64,000 nucleotides of DNA from assembly GCF_041435355.1 (NCBI RefSeq), contig NZ_CP108442.1, forward strand, positions 6,694,501 through 6,758,500, in the 5' to 3' direction. Numbering within the stretch: the first letter of the stretch is position 1; every line of letters starts with the position of its first letter. The position numbers were made by a program, and so were the translations under genes. Source of the stretch: Streptomyces sp. NBC_01276. Lineage in GTDB: Bacteria; Actinomycetota; Actinomycetes; Streptomycetales; Streptomycetaceae. This document shows, piece by piece, positions 53,827-63,144 of the stretch. A model generated the notes under the pieces. The model had not been told where the DNA came from and ran no database searches. It worked only from the letters and a program-made list of their open reading frames with translations.

Positions 53827-55536
53827 TCAGAGCTTCGAGAGCTCGTCCACCAGGTCGTCCAGGCCCAGCGAGCCCTGCGACAGCGCGGCCATGTGCCACG
53901 CCTTGAGGTCGAAGGACTCCCCGTGCGCGGCACGGGCGTTGTCCCGGCCCAGCAGCCAGGCGCGCTCGCCCAGCTTGTAGCCGATCGCCTGTCCGGGCAT
54001 CGACAGGTAGCGGGTCAGCTCGCTCTCGATGAACTCCGCCGGCCGGCCGCTGTGCAGGCCGAAGAACTCCTGCGCCAGCCCGACCGTCCACCGCTCGCCC
54101 GGGTGGAACGGGGAGTCCGCCGGGATGTCCAGCCCCAGGTGCATGCCGATGTCCACGATCACCCGCGCGGCGCGCATCATCTGGCAGTCCAGGTAGCCCA
54201 GGCGCTGCTCGGCGTCCTTGAGGTAGCCCAGCTCGTCCATCAGGCGCTCCGCGTACAGCGCCCAGCCCTCGGCGTTCGCGCTGACCAGGCCCACGCTCGC
54301 CTGGTAGCGCGACAGCTGGTCGGCCACGTGGGTCCACTGCGCGAGCTGCAGGTGGTGGCCCGGCACGCCCTCGTGGTACCAGGTGGAGACCAGGTCGTAC
54401 ACGGGGAAGCGGGTCTGCCCCATGGTCGGCAGCCAGGTGCGGCCCGGACGGGAGAAGTCCTCCGACGGGTTGGTGTAGTACGGCGCCGCCGCGCCGCCCG
54501 CCGGGGCGATCATCGACTCGACGCGCTTGACCCGCTCGGCGAGTTCGAAGTGGGTGCCGTCGAGGTTCTCGATCGCCTCGTCCATCAGACCCTGCAGCCA
54601 GGCGCGGACCTCGTCGACGCCGTCGATGTGGGTGCCGTGCTCGTCCAGGTGCCGCAGCGCGTCCCACGGGTTCGGCTCGCCGGGCAGGATCTTGGCGGCC
54701 TCCTCCTTCATCTCCGCGAGCAGCCGGTGGTACTCCGACCAGCCGTAGGCGTACGCCTCGTCCAGGTCCAGGTCGGTGCCGTTGAAGTAGCGCGACCAGC
54801 GGGCGTAGCGCTCGCGGCCCACCGGGTCGGGGGCGTCCGCGACGGCCGGGGCGTACACGTCGCGCATCCAGTCGCGCAGTTCGGCGACGGCCGCGGTCGC
54901 GGCGGCGGCGGCCTCGTCCAGCTCCGCGCGCAGGGACTCCGGTCCGGCGGCGGCGAACGTGCCGAAGAAGTCCCCGGTCCCGTCCGCGCCCTCGCCGGCC
55001 CAGGTGGTGAGCTGCTCGACGAAGGTGGCCGCGGGGCGCGGGCTGCCGTACAGCCCGCGCTCCAGGCCGAGGGCGAGGCTCTCGCGGTAGCCGGCGTAGC
55101 TCGCCGGCACGGCGCGCAGCCGCTCGGCGATGGCGGCCCAGTCCTCTTCGGTGTCCGCCGGGGTCACGGTGAAGATCTCGCGGACCGAGTGCGCGGGGGA
55201 GTGGATGTTGCTGACGGCGCGCAGGTCCTCGTCGGCCTCGTGGACCGCGAGTTCGGCGTTCAGCCGCTCGCGCAGCAGGCGGGCGCAGCGCCGCTCGACG
55301 TCCGTGTCGGCGCCGGGCAGCCGCTCGGCGGCGTCCAGCCGGGCGAGGGTGGTGCGCGACAGCTCGGCGGCGGCGGCGCGGCCGGCGGGGGAGTAGTCCG
55401 GCAGCCTGCCGGAGCTGGCGGCGACACCGAGGTAGGTGCCCGTGATCGGGTCGATGGCGATGAGGTCGTCGACGTAGGCGTCGGCGACCTGACGGGGCAG
55501 ACGGGCTGCGCTGTCGCTGTGGAGGGTCTCTGACAT
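53827..55536 (-). CDS. DUF885 domain protein (predicted zinc carboxypeptidase-like)
   Basis: 569 residues, the full length of DUF885 proteins. The gluzincin-like motif HEGVPGHHLQLA (HExxxGHH) is the probable metal site; a distal Glu lies in the EFIESELTRYLSMPG segment. Mostly helical. No signal peptide, so cytosolic. Members are predicted peptidases with unknown substrates. Single gene followed by a strong terminator. Confidence 0.88.
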   Translation of the reverse strand: MSETLHSDSAARLPRQVADAYVDDLIAIDPITGTYLGVAASSGRLPDYSPAGRAAAAELSRTTLARLDAAERLPGADTDVERRCARLLRERLNAELAVHEADEDLRAVSNIHSPAHSVREIFTVTPADTEEDWAAIAERLRAVPASYAGYRESLALGLERGLYGSPRPAATFVEQLTTWAGEGADGTGDFFGTFAAAGPESLRAELDEAAAAATAAVAELRDWMRDVYAPAVADAPDPVGRERYARWSRYFNGTDLDLDEAYAYGWSEYHRLLAEMKEEAAKILPGEPNPWDALRHLDEHGTHIDGVDEVRAWLQGLMDEAIENLDGTHFELAERVKRVESMIAPAGGAAAPYYTNPSEDFSRPGRTWLPTMGQTRFPVYDLVSTWYHEGVPGHHLQLAQWTHVADQLSRYQASVGLVSANAEGWALYAERLMDELGYLKDAEQRLGYLDCQMMRAARVIVDIGMHLGLDIPADSPFHPGERWTVGLAQEFFGLHSGRPAEFIESELTRYLSMPGQAIGYKLGERAWLLGRDNARAAHGESFDLKAWHMAALSQGSLGLDDLVDELSKL

Positions 55537-55825
55537 GCGGCCATCTTCGTACGAGGGAGCCCCCTACGTCATCACCGTAGTCGCCCAGCCTCCTGTCGGG
55601 GCCGCCCCCGACGGGGCGGGGTGGCCCTCCGGGAGATCCGGACCACCGTACGCGCGGGCCCACTTCGGGCCGGTGGCGCGAGCCGACGTGCGGCGGGACG
55701 CCGGGGGTGGCGGCCGGGTCCCGCCGGCTCCCGCCGGGTCCGCGCCCCAGCGCCGCCCGATCCCGGGTCGAGCGCGGCCCCAGGACGGCTGCGGGCCCGG
55801 CCGGTGTCCGTCCGGGCCCGCAGGA

Positions 55826-57259
55826 TCAGCGCCGGTGCCGGGGCGGCGCCTCGTACGGGGCCTGCGCGCGCGGGAGTTCGTAGGGCAGCCGCGTGGGGAC
55901 GGGGGTCGCGTCCAGCCGGGCGGTGATCACCAGGGTGCCCTCCTCGATCTGGTAGTCGAGGGGGAGGCCGAGGCCGCGCATGGCGGCGACCATCCCGGTG
56001 TTGGCGGCCTGGGTCACCGCGTAGACGCTGTCGCAGCCGGCCTCGACGGCCATCGCCAGCAGCCGGCGCAGGAGTTCGGAGCCGATGCCGCGGCGCTGCC
56101 AGTCGTCCTCGATGAGCAGCGCCACCTCGGTCTCGTCACCGTCCCACAGCAGGTGGCCGAGGGCGACGAGCTTGCCCGAGGCGGTGGTGGCGGCGAGGGT
56201 GCGGCCGAAACGGGGGCTGAGCAGGTGGCCCAGGTAGCGGTCCGCGTCGGAGACCGGGCCGTGGTAGCGCAGGCCGAGCGTGCGCTCGGTGCAGCGGTCG
56301 TGCATCGCGCGGGCGGCCGCGAGGTCGTCGCCGTCGGCGCGGCGCACGGTGATCTCGTTGCCCTCGGGCAGCGTCAGGACGTCCTGGCTGCGCGGGACGC
56401 GGGGGCCGAGGCGGGCGTCGAGCTCGACGAGGGCCCGGGCACGGGCGAACTCGGTCGGGGTGAAGGGCAGGTAGGGCCGCTCGACGGTGATCGCGCCGCC
56501 CGACGGGTCGCGCAGCCGCATCACGGTCGCCTCCAGAACCCCTTCGACGGGGGCGTCGGCGCCCGCGTTGGGGCGGCCGGAGAGGGTGGTCGCCGGGATC
56601 GAGTGGATGGTGCAGCGGCCGAGCAGGTGGCGCAGCGCGAGCGGGAGTTCGGCGGCGTCCAGGGCGGTGCGGGTGGCCAGGCCGAGTACCCGGGTGGGGG
56701 TGTCCACCAGGTCGTGGGCGTCGGCGCGTTCGATCCAGGTGCTGTGGCCGCCGGCCCGCGCGACGGAGCGGGTGAGGTCGCCGGAGGCCAGGTCCTGCGG
56801 GGCGCGCAGCAGGAACTCGTCCACCGTGCCGCCCTCGGGGAGGGGGTGGGTCTGCAGGTTCAGGATGTCGACGCCCTTCCCGGCGAGCGCGGTGCACAGC
56901 GCCGCCAGGCTGCCGGGCTCGTCGCGCACGGTCGTCCGCATCCGCCACAGGGAGGTGCCGGCGCCGGTGGCCGACGGCCCGGCCGCAGCGCGCGGCGCCG
57001 GGCCGGAGGGCGCGGTGTCGGCCGGGGGCGGCGCATGGCTGTGCCGACGGGCCCACCAGGTGTGGAAGGCCGCCGTGACCAGGAGCGCGACGGCCGAGGC
57101 CACCAGCAGGACGGGGCCGCCGGGGCCGTGGGCGACGAGGTTCGCGATGCCGTCGGCGACCGCCACGGCGCAGAAGAGGGCGGCGAGTTCGACGAGGTCA
57201 CGGCGCCAGTGGTGGCGGTGCGGACGCGGGGCTGCGGAGGCGGGGGTACGGTCAGTCAT
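55826..57259 (-). CDS. Membrane-ACT-GNAT fusion protein
   Basis: 477 residues from ATG 57259. Order of parts: two hydrophobic helices (about 20-60, e.g. PVLLVASAVALLVTAAFHTW); Pro-rich linker; an ACT-type domain (RMRTTVRDEPGSLAALCTAL then GVDILNLQTHPLPEGG, about 105-180); a poorly conserved middle; and a C-terminal GNAT N-acetyltransferase (about 315-450) with the acetyl-CoA loop DDWQRRGIGSELLRRLL. ACT domains bind amino acids, so the acetyltransferase may be allosterically controlled by one. Substrate not known. Confidence 0.82.
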   Translation of the reverse strand: MTDRTPASAAPRPHRHHWRRDLVELAALFCAVAVADGIANLVAHGPGGPVLLVASAVALLVTAAFHTWWARRHSHAPPPADTAPSGPAPRAAAGPSATGAGTSLWRMRTTVRDEPGSLAALCTALAGKGVDILNLQTHPLPEGGTVDEFLLRAPQDLASGDLTRSVARAGGHSTWIERADAHDLVDTPTRVLGLATRTALDAAELPLALRHLLGRCTIHSIPATTLSGRPNAGADAPVEGVLEATVMRLRDPSGGAITVERPYLPFTPTEFARARALVELDARLGPRVPRSQDVLTLPEGNEITVRRADGDDLAAARAMHDRCTERTLGLRYHGPVSDADRYLGHLLSPRFGRTLAATTASGKLVALGHLLWDGDETEVALLIEDDWQRRGIGSELLRRLLAMAVEAGCDSVYAVTQAANTGMVAAMRGLGLPLDYQIEEGTLVITARLDATPVPTRLPYELPRAQAPYEAPPRHRR

Positions 57260-57385
57260 GCACACCACTGTGGCTCAGGGGTGTTGCGTGATCACGAACG
57301 ATCTGTGACCGACTGGTTAAGTGTCGATCTGGCCGGTTTCTTCCAGTTTTCAGGCGGATTTCCGATGGGGCCCGCCGTACCGCGG

Positions 57386-58984
57386 TCACTCCTGTCCGAC
57401 ACGACCCGGCTGGAGAACTTGGGTGAAGAGCACGCCGCCCCCTTGGCGGCGCAACCGGACCGTGAGCTCCCCGCTGCCGCCGTCGATCTCCACCTCACCG
57501 TAGTACGGGGGGTTCTCGGCCGGGGACATGTTGGCCACCGGAGCCGACTGGACGTAGGCCGTACGCGGGCCGAAGGTGGCGTCGAGCCGTCCTGCCGGGA
57601 AGCCGCCCGCGCCGATGGGGCCGGACACGAACTCCCAGAACGGCGCGAAGTCGGAGAAGGCCGCGCGCTCGGGTGCGTAGTGGTTGGCGGCCGTGTAGTG
57701 GACGTCTGCGGTGAGCCAGAGGGTGCCCGTGATGTGCTGGTGCTTGATGTGGCGCAGGAGGTCCGCGATCTGGAGCTCGCGCCCGAGCGGAGCCCCCGGG
57801 TCGCCCTGGGCGACCGCCTCGAAGTTCACCGCCCCGTCGGGGACGACGATGCCCAGCGGCATGTCGGCGGCGATGACCTTCCAGGTGGCACGGGAGCGGG
57901 AGAGCTCCCGCTTGAGCCAGGCGAGTTGTTCGGCGCCCAGGATGCCGACCGGGTCGTCGGTCCGGCGGTCGGGGGAGTTGGCGTCCCGGTACGTGCGCAT
58001 GTCCAGCACGAACACGTCCAGCAGCGGGCCGTGCCGCATCACCCGGTACATCCGCCCCTCGGCGCGCCCGCCCCGCAGGTCGGTGACCGGGAAGTACTCG
58101 CCGAAGGCCTGACGGGCCCGGCCGGCGAGGGTGTCGACGTCCCTGACGGTGTAGCGGGGATCGTCGATCAGCTGGCCCGGGTACCAGTTGTTGCGCACCT
58201 CGTGGTCGTCCCACTGGGCCAGGACGGGTACCTGGGCGTAGAAGTCGCGCAGATTGCGGTCGAGCAGGTTGTAGCGGAAGTTCCCGCGGAACTCGGTGAG
58301 GGTTTCGGCGACCTTCGCCTTCTCCTCGGTCGTGACGTTGTGCCAGATGCGTCCGTCGGGCAGCGGCACGGCGGCCTGGATCGGTCCGTCGGCGTAGATC
58401 GTGTCGCCGCTGAAGAGGAAGAAGTCGGGGTCGCGCAGCCGCATCTCCTCGAAGACGCGGTAGCCGCCGAGTTCGGGGTTGATGCCCCAGCCCTGGCCCG
58501 CCAGGTCGCCGGACCACAGGAAGCGCACGTCACCGCGGCGGGAGACGGGCGTGGTGCGGAACGTGCCGCGCGCCGGCTCGCTTGAGCGGCGCGGGTCGTC
58601 CGGGTCGGTCAGCACGACCCGGTAGTGGATCTGCCGCCCGGGCGGCAGATCGCGCAGGGTGGCCGTACCGGTGAAGTCGGTGGCCGGGCCGAGGAACGGG
58701 CCGCCGTGGCGCCGCACCCCGTAGCGGAACGACTCGCTCGGGGAGGTCTCCACGTACATCCGCGCGGGCCGGTCGGACCGCGTCCAGACGGTGGCGGAGT
58801 AGGAGGTGATCTCCCCGGACTGGGCCCCCCAGAGCGCCGCCGGCCGGCCGGAGCGGACGAAGGCGGGGGCCCCGGCCGAGGCGGCGAGGGCGGGTGCGGC
58901 GAACGCCGTGGACAGGGCGAGACCCAGCGGGACGGCGAGCGAACCGCCGAGCAGGGAGCGTCGGGTGTGCGGCATCGGTGCCAT
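57386..58984 (-). CDS. phoD: Alkaline phosphatase D (PhoD), secreted by Tat
   Basis: 532 residues from ATG 58984 (GGAG upstream). Twin-arginine signal HTRRSLLGGSLAVPLGLALS, then a PhoD N-terminal immunoglobulin-like domain and a metallophosphatase core with SGDTIYADG, WDDHEVRNNW and LTADVHYTAANHY. Hydrolyses phosphodiesters and monoesters outside the cell; usually induced by phosphate starvation. No PHO box was recognised with confidence. Confidence 0.92.
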   Translation of the reverse strand: MAPMPHTRRSLLGGSLAVPLGLALSTAFAAPALAASAGAPAFVRSGRPAALWGAQSGEITSYSATVWTRSDRPARMYVETSPSESFRYGVRRHGGPFLGPATDFTGTATLRDLPPGRQIHYRVVLTDPDDPRRSSEPARGTFRTTPVSRRGDVRFLWSGDLAGQGWGINPELGGYRVFEEMRLRDPDFFLFSGDTIYADGPIQAAVPLPDGRIWHNVTTEEKAKVAETLTEFRGNFRYNLLDRNLRDFYAQVPVLAQWDDHEVRNNWYPGQLIDDPRYTVRDVDTLAGRARQAFGEYFPVTDLRGGRAEGRMYRVMRHGPLLDVFVLDMRTYRDANSPDRRTDDPVGILGAEQLAWLKRELSRSRATWKVIAADMPLGIVVPDGAVNFEAVAQGDPGAPLGRELQIADLLRHIKHQHITGTLWLTADVHYTAANHYAPERAAFSDFAPFWEFVSGPIGAGGFPAGRLDATFGPRTAYVQSAPVANMSPAENPPYYGEVEIDGGSGELTVRLRRQGGGVLFTQVLQPGRVGQE

Positions 58985-59092
58985 CGGGGTCGTCTCCAGG
59001 GGGCGGCGGGGGGCGGGCCGGACCAGTGTGCCGCCGCACACCGGACCGGCCGCGTCGCCCACGCGAACCGCGGATGAACAGCCGTCAGCCGC

Positions 59093-59950
59093 TCATGGCC
59101 GGACGGCGGTCGGGGCCGCGGCCCGTGCGGTGTCGAGGATCACGCGCGCCACCAGCGCCGGGTCGTCGTTCATCGGCACGTGGCCGCAGCCCGGCAGCCG
59201 TACCAGCCGCGCCCCGGGGACGGTGTGCTTGGCGCGCACGCCCTGCCGGGGCAGGAGCAGCCGGTCGCGGGCCCCCCAGCCGATCGTGACGGGGATGCCC
59301 GGCACGTCGTCCGCGAACCGTACGGAGGCTCCCGCGGCCAGCGTCTCCTCGAAGCCGGTGGCGTCCCGCAGGGCGAGGGTCTCGGCGACCACGGCCCCGG
59401 GGGAACGGCGGCCCGGGCGGGCGTAGATGGTGCCGGTGAGCGCGGCCCGGCCCGGGGCGCTGCGCGACAGCCGCTCCAGGACGGGGCGGGGCAGCGACCG
59501 CGCGCCGACGCGCATGGCGCGCAGGGCCGTGAAGGCGTACCGGCGCTCGCCCTCCGACCAGAACCCGGCCGGCGAGAGCGCGGTGACCGAGCGGACGAGG
59601 CCGCTGCGCCCCATCTCCAGCGCGAGCAGCCCGCCGAGGGAGTTCCCCGCGACGTGCGGGCGCTCGACGCCGAGGGCGGCGCAGAGCGCGCCGAGGGCCG
59701 GGGCGACGGTGGCGAGGTCGTAGGGCACCCCCGGCGGCAGCGGGGCGGAGGCGCCGAAGCCGGGCAGGTCGACGGCGATCACGTCGTGGTCGGCGGACAG
59801 GACGTGGCTCACCGGGTGCCACGCCTGGAAGTGGTGGCCGATGCCGTGCAGCAGGAGGAGCGGTTCGCCCGCGCCCTTGCGTTCGTAGGCGACGGTGGCG
59901 GGGCGGGGGCCGAGCGGCGAATCGATCGTGAACGAGACCGTGGCGGTCAT
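59093..59950 (-). CDS. Alpha/beta hydrolase
   Basis: 285 residues from ATG 59950 (GAGGAG upstream). Alpha/beta fold with oxyanion HGIGHHFQAW, nucleophile elbow GNSLGG, acidic residue in GWGARDRLLLP and His in GCGHVPMND. Substrate unknown; a soluble esterase or C-C hydrolase. Confidence 0.88.
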   Translation of the reverse strand: MTATVSFTIDSPLGPRPATVAYERKGAGEPLLLLHGIGHHFQAWHPVSHVLSADHDVIAVDLPGFGASAPLPPGVPYDLATVAPALGALCAALGVERPHVAGNSLGGLLALEMGRSGLVRSVTALSPAGFWSEGERRYAFTALRAMRVGARSLPRPVLERLSRSAPGRAALTGTIYARPGRRSPGAVVAETLALRDATGFEETLAAGASVRFADDVPGIPVTIGWGARDRLLLPRQGVRAKHTVPGARLVRLPGCGHVPMNDDPALVARVILDTARAAAPTAVRP

Positions 59951-60167
59951 GCTGCTCCTCGTCGGGTGGACGCGTGTGAGACAGGCCGTCAGTAACGACT
60001 GTGCCCATGATTACCGCTCGGTAGCCCCCGCCTACAAGGCTTCCGGACGACGGGGAAGGCCGAGGTGGACGTCGGGATGAAGGGCGGGTGGGCCGCTGGA
60101 GGGCAGCGAGAACATCCTGTGAACGGCTTGCTACATATGCCCGATCTGCCCGGCAAAGCGGCGAGCA

Positions 60168-60181
60168 TTGGTCTTGACCAA
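60168..60181 (+). promoter_or_regulatory. DasR-box-like (dre-like) palindrome overlapping the -35 box
   Basis: TTGGTC-TT-GACCAA is a perfect palindrome arm-to-arm. Its core TGGTCTTGACCA differs by one central base from the published DasR element TGGTCTAGACCA. It covers the -35 hexamer of the promoter at 60174, so binding would repress. Confidence 0.6.
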
Positions 60182-60202
60182 GGGGGTGCGCCGTCCTATC
60201 GT
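60174..60202 (+). promoter_or_regulatory. Promoter of the GntR gene
   Basis: TTGACC (60174-60179) and TATCGT (60197-60202) with an ideal 17-base spacer. Transcript start about 60209, leader about 96 bases. Confidence 0.7.
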
Positions 60203-60304
60203 CGCAGGGATAGTGCAGGAACCTTTAATAAACAAGGGCACGGAACTGCGGTGCGGAACTGCCGCTCGAACGCGGCGACAGCGGCGATTGCAGGAGGAGT
60301 CAGG

Positions 60305-61057
60305 GTGGGGACCACGCAGCTCGAATCGGTACCGGAGCCGAAGTACTGGCATCTGAAGACCGTGCTCAGCGACGCGCTGGACCAGGACTTCGCGGTCGGC
60401 GAGGTCCTGCCGAACGAGCGTGAACTCGCCGCGCGTTTCGGCGTCGCCCGCGCCACCCTGCGTCAGGCCCTGGAGCAGCTCGAACTCGAAGGCCGCCTGC
60501 AGCGCCGCCGCGGAGTCGGCACCACCGTGGCCCCGCCGCGGGTCGGCGTCGCCGTCGGCAGCACGCAGCACGACTGGCCCGGCGAGGACGCCGACGGCTG
60601 GGAGGCCGTGGACGCCTCCGAGACCGTCCCCGCCGCCGCCGTCCTGAAGCTCCTCGGCACCGCCCCCGACCAGCCCGTGCACACCGTGCGCCGGACCCGG
60701 GTCACCCAGGGCCAGGCCGTCGCCGCCGAGCTGCTGTACGTGCCCGCCGCGTCCGTGCCCGGCCTCTCCGCCATCGACGCCCCCGCCGGACCCGCGCGGG
60801 CGCGCGCCGTCCTGCGGGAACTCCAGCGGCTCGCCCTCGACGGGCAGGACCGCTCGGTCGAACTGGGCTCCGCCCGCGCCGACGACGCCAAGGAACTGGA
60901 CCGGCTGCCCGGCGCCCCCGTGCTGCTCGTGACCACCCGCTACTTCACGACGGAGGGCACCGCCGCCGTCTCCGTGGCCACGTACCGCGCCGACACCTGC
61001 CGCCTGACCTTCGGCGACTCGGGCGTGGAGATCACCGAAACCCGAGCGGCCTCCTAG
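60305..61057 (+). CDS. GntR family transcriptional regulator (UTRA type)
   Basis: 250 residues, GTG 60305 behind AGGAGGAG. Winged-helix GntR domain (about 10-80: NERELAARFGVARATLRQAL then LEGRLQRRRGVGT), and a UTRA-like effector domain to the C-terminus (VHTVRRTRVTQGQAVAAELL, PVLLVTTRYFTTEGTAAVSV). Relatives sense a phosphosugar. The promoter contains a DasR-box-like palindrome, so it may be under DasR control or auto-regulated. Convergent with the MFS gene. Confidence 0.9.
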   Translation: MGTTQLESVPEPKYWHLKTVLSDALDQDFAVGEVLPNERELAARFGVARATLRQALEQLELEGRLQRRRGVGTTVAPPRVGVAVGSTQHDWPGEDADGWEAVDASETVPAAAVLKLLGTAPDQPVHTVRRTRVTQGQAVAAELLYVPAASVPGLSAIDAPAGPARARAVLRELQRLALDGQDRSVELGSARADDAKELDRLPGAPVLLVTTRYFTTEGTAAVSVATYRADTCRLTFGDSGVEITETRAAS

Positions 61058-61084
61058 CCGGGCCTTCCTTCGGAGCCCCGGAGC

Positions 61085-62374
61085 CTAGACGGGGTCGGTA
61101 ACCGGGGCCCCGTCGGGCCGGTCGTGCGTCGCGCAGTCCGTTTCCGCGTTCGAGCGGCGGGTGCGCTCCGCCCACGCGGCCACCGGCGGCCCCGCCGCGC
61201 CCAGAGCCGCGAAGAACACGCCGAGCAGCAGCCAGCCCGCGTGTCCGAGTCCGAGTACCGCCGTCGTGAGCACCACCGGAGCCAGGGCCTGCCCCGCGTT
61301 GAAACCGACGCCGAAGAAACCCTGGTACTGGCCCTGGGCGTGATCGGGGGCGATGCCGAAGGCGATCGCGAGGCCGCCCGAGGACTCCCACACCTCTCCG
61401 AGACTGTGGACGGCGACGGCGAGGACGGCGAGGCCCGGCGCGATCCAGACCGGAACGTCCGCGGTCAGGGCCATCAAGGGGCAGCTGACCAAGAAGAAGA
61501 GCCCCGCGAGGCGGAACGCCCGGCCGCCCTGGCGCGGCGTTTCCACCCGGGAGCCGATCCGGCTCTGGAACAGTACGCACACCCCGCTGTTGACCGCGTA
61601 GACCGCCGCCACGGTCCAGCGGGGCGCGTCGGTGTGGACGGAGAGCCAGATCGGCAGCAGCAGGGAGACGGTCTGGTACTGCAGGCCCATCGCGCCGTAG
61701 AGCGCTGTGAAGGACACGAACGGCCGGTCGGACAGGACGGCCGCGCGATGGTGTTCCTCGGGCCGGGGCAGGGGCCGGTAGTTCGGTACCCCGCCCAGGG
61801 CCATCAGGCCGGCGCAGGCGAAGCTGGCGGCGTTGGCGAGGATGAGCACGGTGTACGCGGTGCGGGTGTCGGCCGAGACGGCGACGGCGGCACCGAGGGT
61901 GCCCAGGACCACGCCGAGGTTGACGAACGTGCGGAGTTTCGCCCTGAAGGCGGCCGGGCGTTCACCGCCCGCACGGGCGATGAGCGCACCGCCCGCGGCG
62001 CCGCCCGCCGTTGCCGCCAGCCGGTCCAGGGTGGCGATGAGCGTGAACGTGACCCAGTCGTGGATGAAGACGAACGCGGCCATCGTCGCGGTCTGCATCG
62101 CGAGGGACGCCAGCCAGACCGTGCGCGGCCCGTACCGGTCGGCCAGGTTCCCGGCCGGGACTCCGGCCAGCAGCCCGACCAGCCCGGCGATCGTGAGGCC
62201 GACACCGACCCGTGCGGCGGGCAGGTGCACCACCAGCGTGAAGTAGAGCACCGAGGCGGTGTTGAACAGCCCGTTGCCCACCCGGCTGACGAAGCTCGCG
62301 AGGATCAGGGCGCGTTGCGGACCGCTGGGCGACAGCAAGCCGGAAATCCGCTGACCGAAACTCCTCATGATCAT
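61085..62374 (-). CDS. MFS transporter
   Basis: 429 residues from ATG 62374, chosen because a TAGCCT -10 box (62387-62382, minus strand) ends seven bases before it. Twelve hydrophobic helices; loop motif GNLADRYGPRTVWLA. Similar to multidrug-type exporters. Substrate unknown. Convergent with the GntR gene. Confidence 0.88.
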   Translation of the reverse strand: MIMRSFGQRISGLLSPSGPQRALILASFVSRVGNGLFNTASVLYFTLVVHLPAARVGVGLTIAGLVGLLAGVPAGNLADRYGPRTVWLASLAMQTATMAAFVFIHDWVTFTLIATLDRLAATAGGAAGGALIARAGGERPAAFRAKLRTFVNLGVVLGTLGAAVAVSADTRTAYTVLILANAASFACAGLMALGGVPNYRPLPRPEEHHRAAVLSDRPFVSFTALYGAMGLQYQTVSLLLPIWLSVHTDAPRWTVAAVYAVNSGVCVLFQSRIGSRVETPRQGGRAFRLAGLFFLVSCPLMALTADVPVWIAPGLAVLAVAVHSLGEVWESSGGLAIAFGIAPDHAQGQYQGFFGVGFNAGQALAPVVLTTAVLGLGHAGWLLLGVFFAALGAAGPPVAAWAERTRRSNAETDCATHDRPDGAPVTDPV

Positions 62375-62381
62375 GCCAGTC

Positions 62382-62387
62382 AGGCTA
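62382..62387 (-). promoter_or_regulatory. -10 box of a leaderless transcript (MFS gene)
   Basis: On the minus strand TAGCCT ends seven bases before ATG 62374; no Shine-Dalgarno. Confidence 0.55.
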
Positions 62388-62423
62388 ACAGCACCCCGGC
62401 AGACACCCTCCGCGCGCATGACC

Positions 62424-63144
62424 TCATTCGGGATGCGTGGGCCACCAGCCGCCCGCACGGCCCGCGGCGGTGGGGGTGAAGGGGCCGTCCAGGGCTGCCC
62501 ATTGCAGGAGCAGGATGGTCTTGCCGTCGGCGATGCGGCCGTCACGGGTCATGGCGAGGGCCTGCGCGAAGGGCAGTTCGAGGACCTCGATGTCTTCGCC
62601 GTCCTCCTCGAGTCCGCCGCCGGTCCCGGTCCGGTCGGCCGGGGTGTAGGGGGCGGCGAAGAAGTGCAGGCGTTCGGTGACGGATCCGGGGCTCATGCAG
62701 GCGTCGAGGACATGGGTGAGCGGGCCGAGCACGACGCCGAGTTCCTCGGCGCTCTCGCGCCGGATGGCGGTCGGCGGGTCGTCCGCGTCGAGCAGGCCCG
62801 CGGCCGCTTCGACGAGCATGCCGTCGGGGTGGTCGTTGACGTGGGCCGGGTAGCGGAACTGGCGGGTGAGCAGGACGCGGCCGCGTCCGGTGTCGTAGGG
62901 CGGGACGACGGCGCCGTTGCCGCGGTCGTAGGTCTCGCGCTGCTGTGTCTCCCAGCGTCCGTCGCGACGGCGGTGGTCGAAGGTGGTGGTCGAAGGTGGT
63001 GCGGCGCAGGACGTGCCAGCCCTGAGAGGTGAGCTCGACGTCGCGGACCACCACGTCGGCGTTACGGGCCAGGCCGCGTCCGGCCCGGTCGAGGCCGGTG
63101 CGGCCGCGGTGGTCGGGGGTGTCGATGCCGGGGCGGCTTGTCAC
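62424..63144 (-). pseudogene. Nudix hydrolase (GDP-mannose pyrophosphatase-like), frameshifted
   Basis: The frame from GTG 63144 encodes a normal N-terminus (ARNADVVVRDVELTSQGWHV, LRRTTFDH). It then hits a 13-bp tandem duplication (62972-62997) and shifts. The original frame resumes and ends at 62424, with MLVEAAAGLLDADDPPTAIR and the Nudix core RRESAEELGV. Joining both halves gives one NudK-like protein of about 235 residues. NudK enzymes cleave GDP-mannose. Start and stop of the unbroken gene are clear, so it is recently broken or a sequencing slip. The start overlaps the stop of the DUF4406 gene by 4 bases (GTGA). Confidence 0.75.
62972..62997. repeat. 13-bp tandem duplication causing a frameshift
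   Basis: The unit GGTGGTCGAAGGT occurs twice without spacing (62972-62984, 62985-62997). Removing one copy restores a single open reading frame through the Nudix gene. Confidence 0.85.

Larger units (their letters stand above)
59951..60304. other. Regulatory region upstream of the GntR gene
   Basis: 354 bp containing the divergent start of the hydrolase gene, then the palindrome, promoter and an AT-rich leader (TTTAATAAACAAGG near 60216-60240) before the GntR GTG. No protein frame with a ribosome site is present. Confidence 0.5.
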
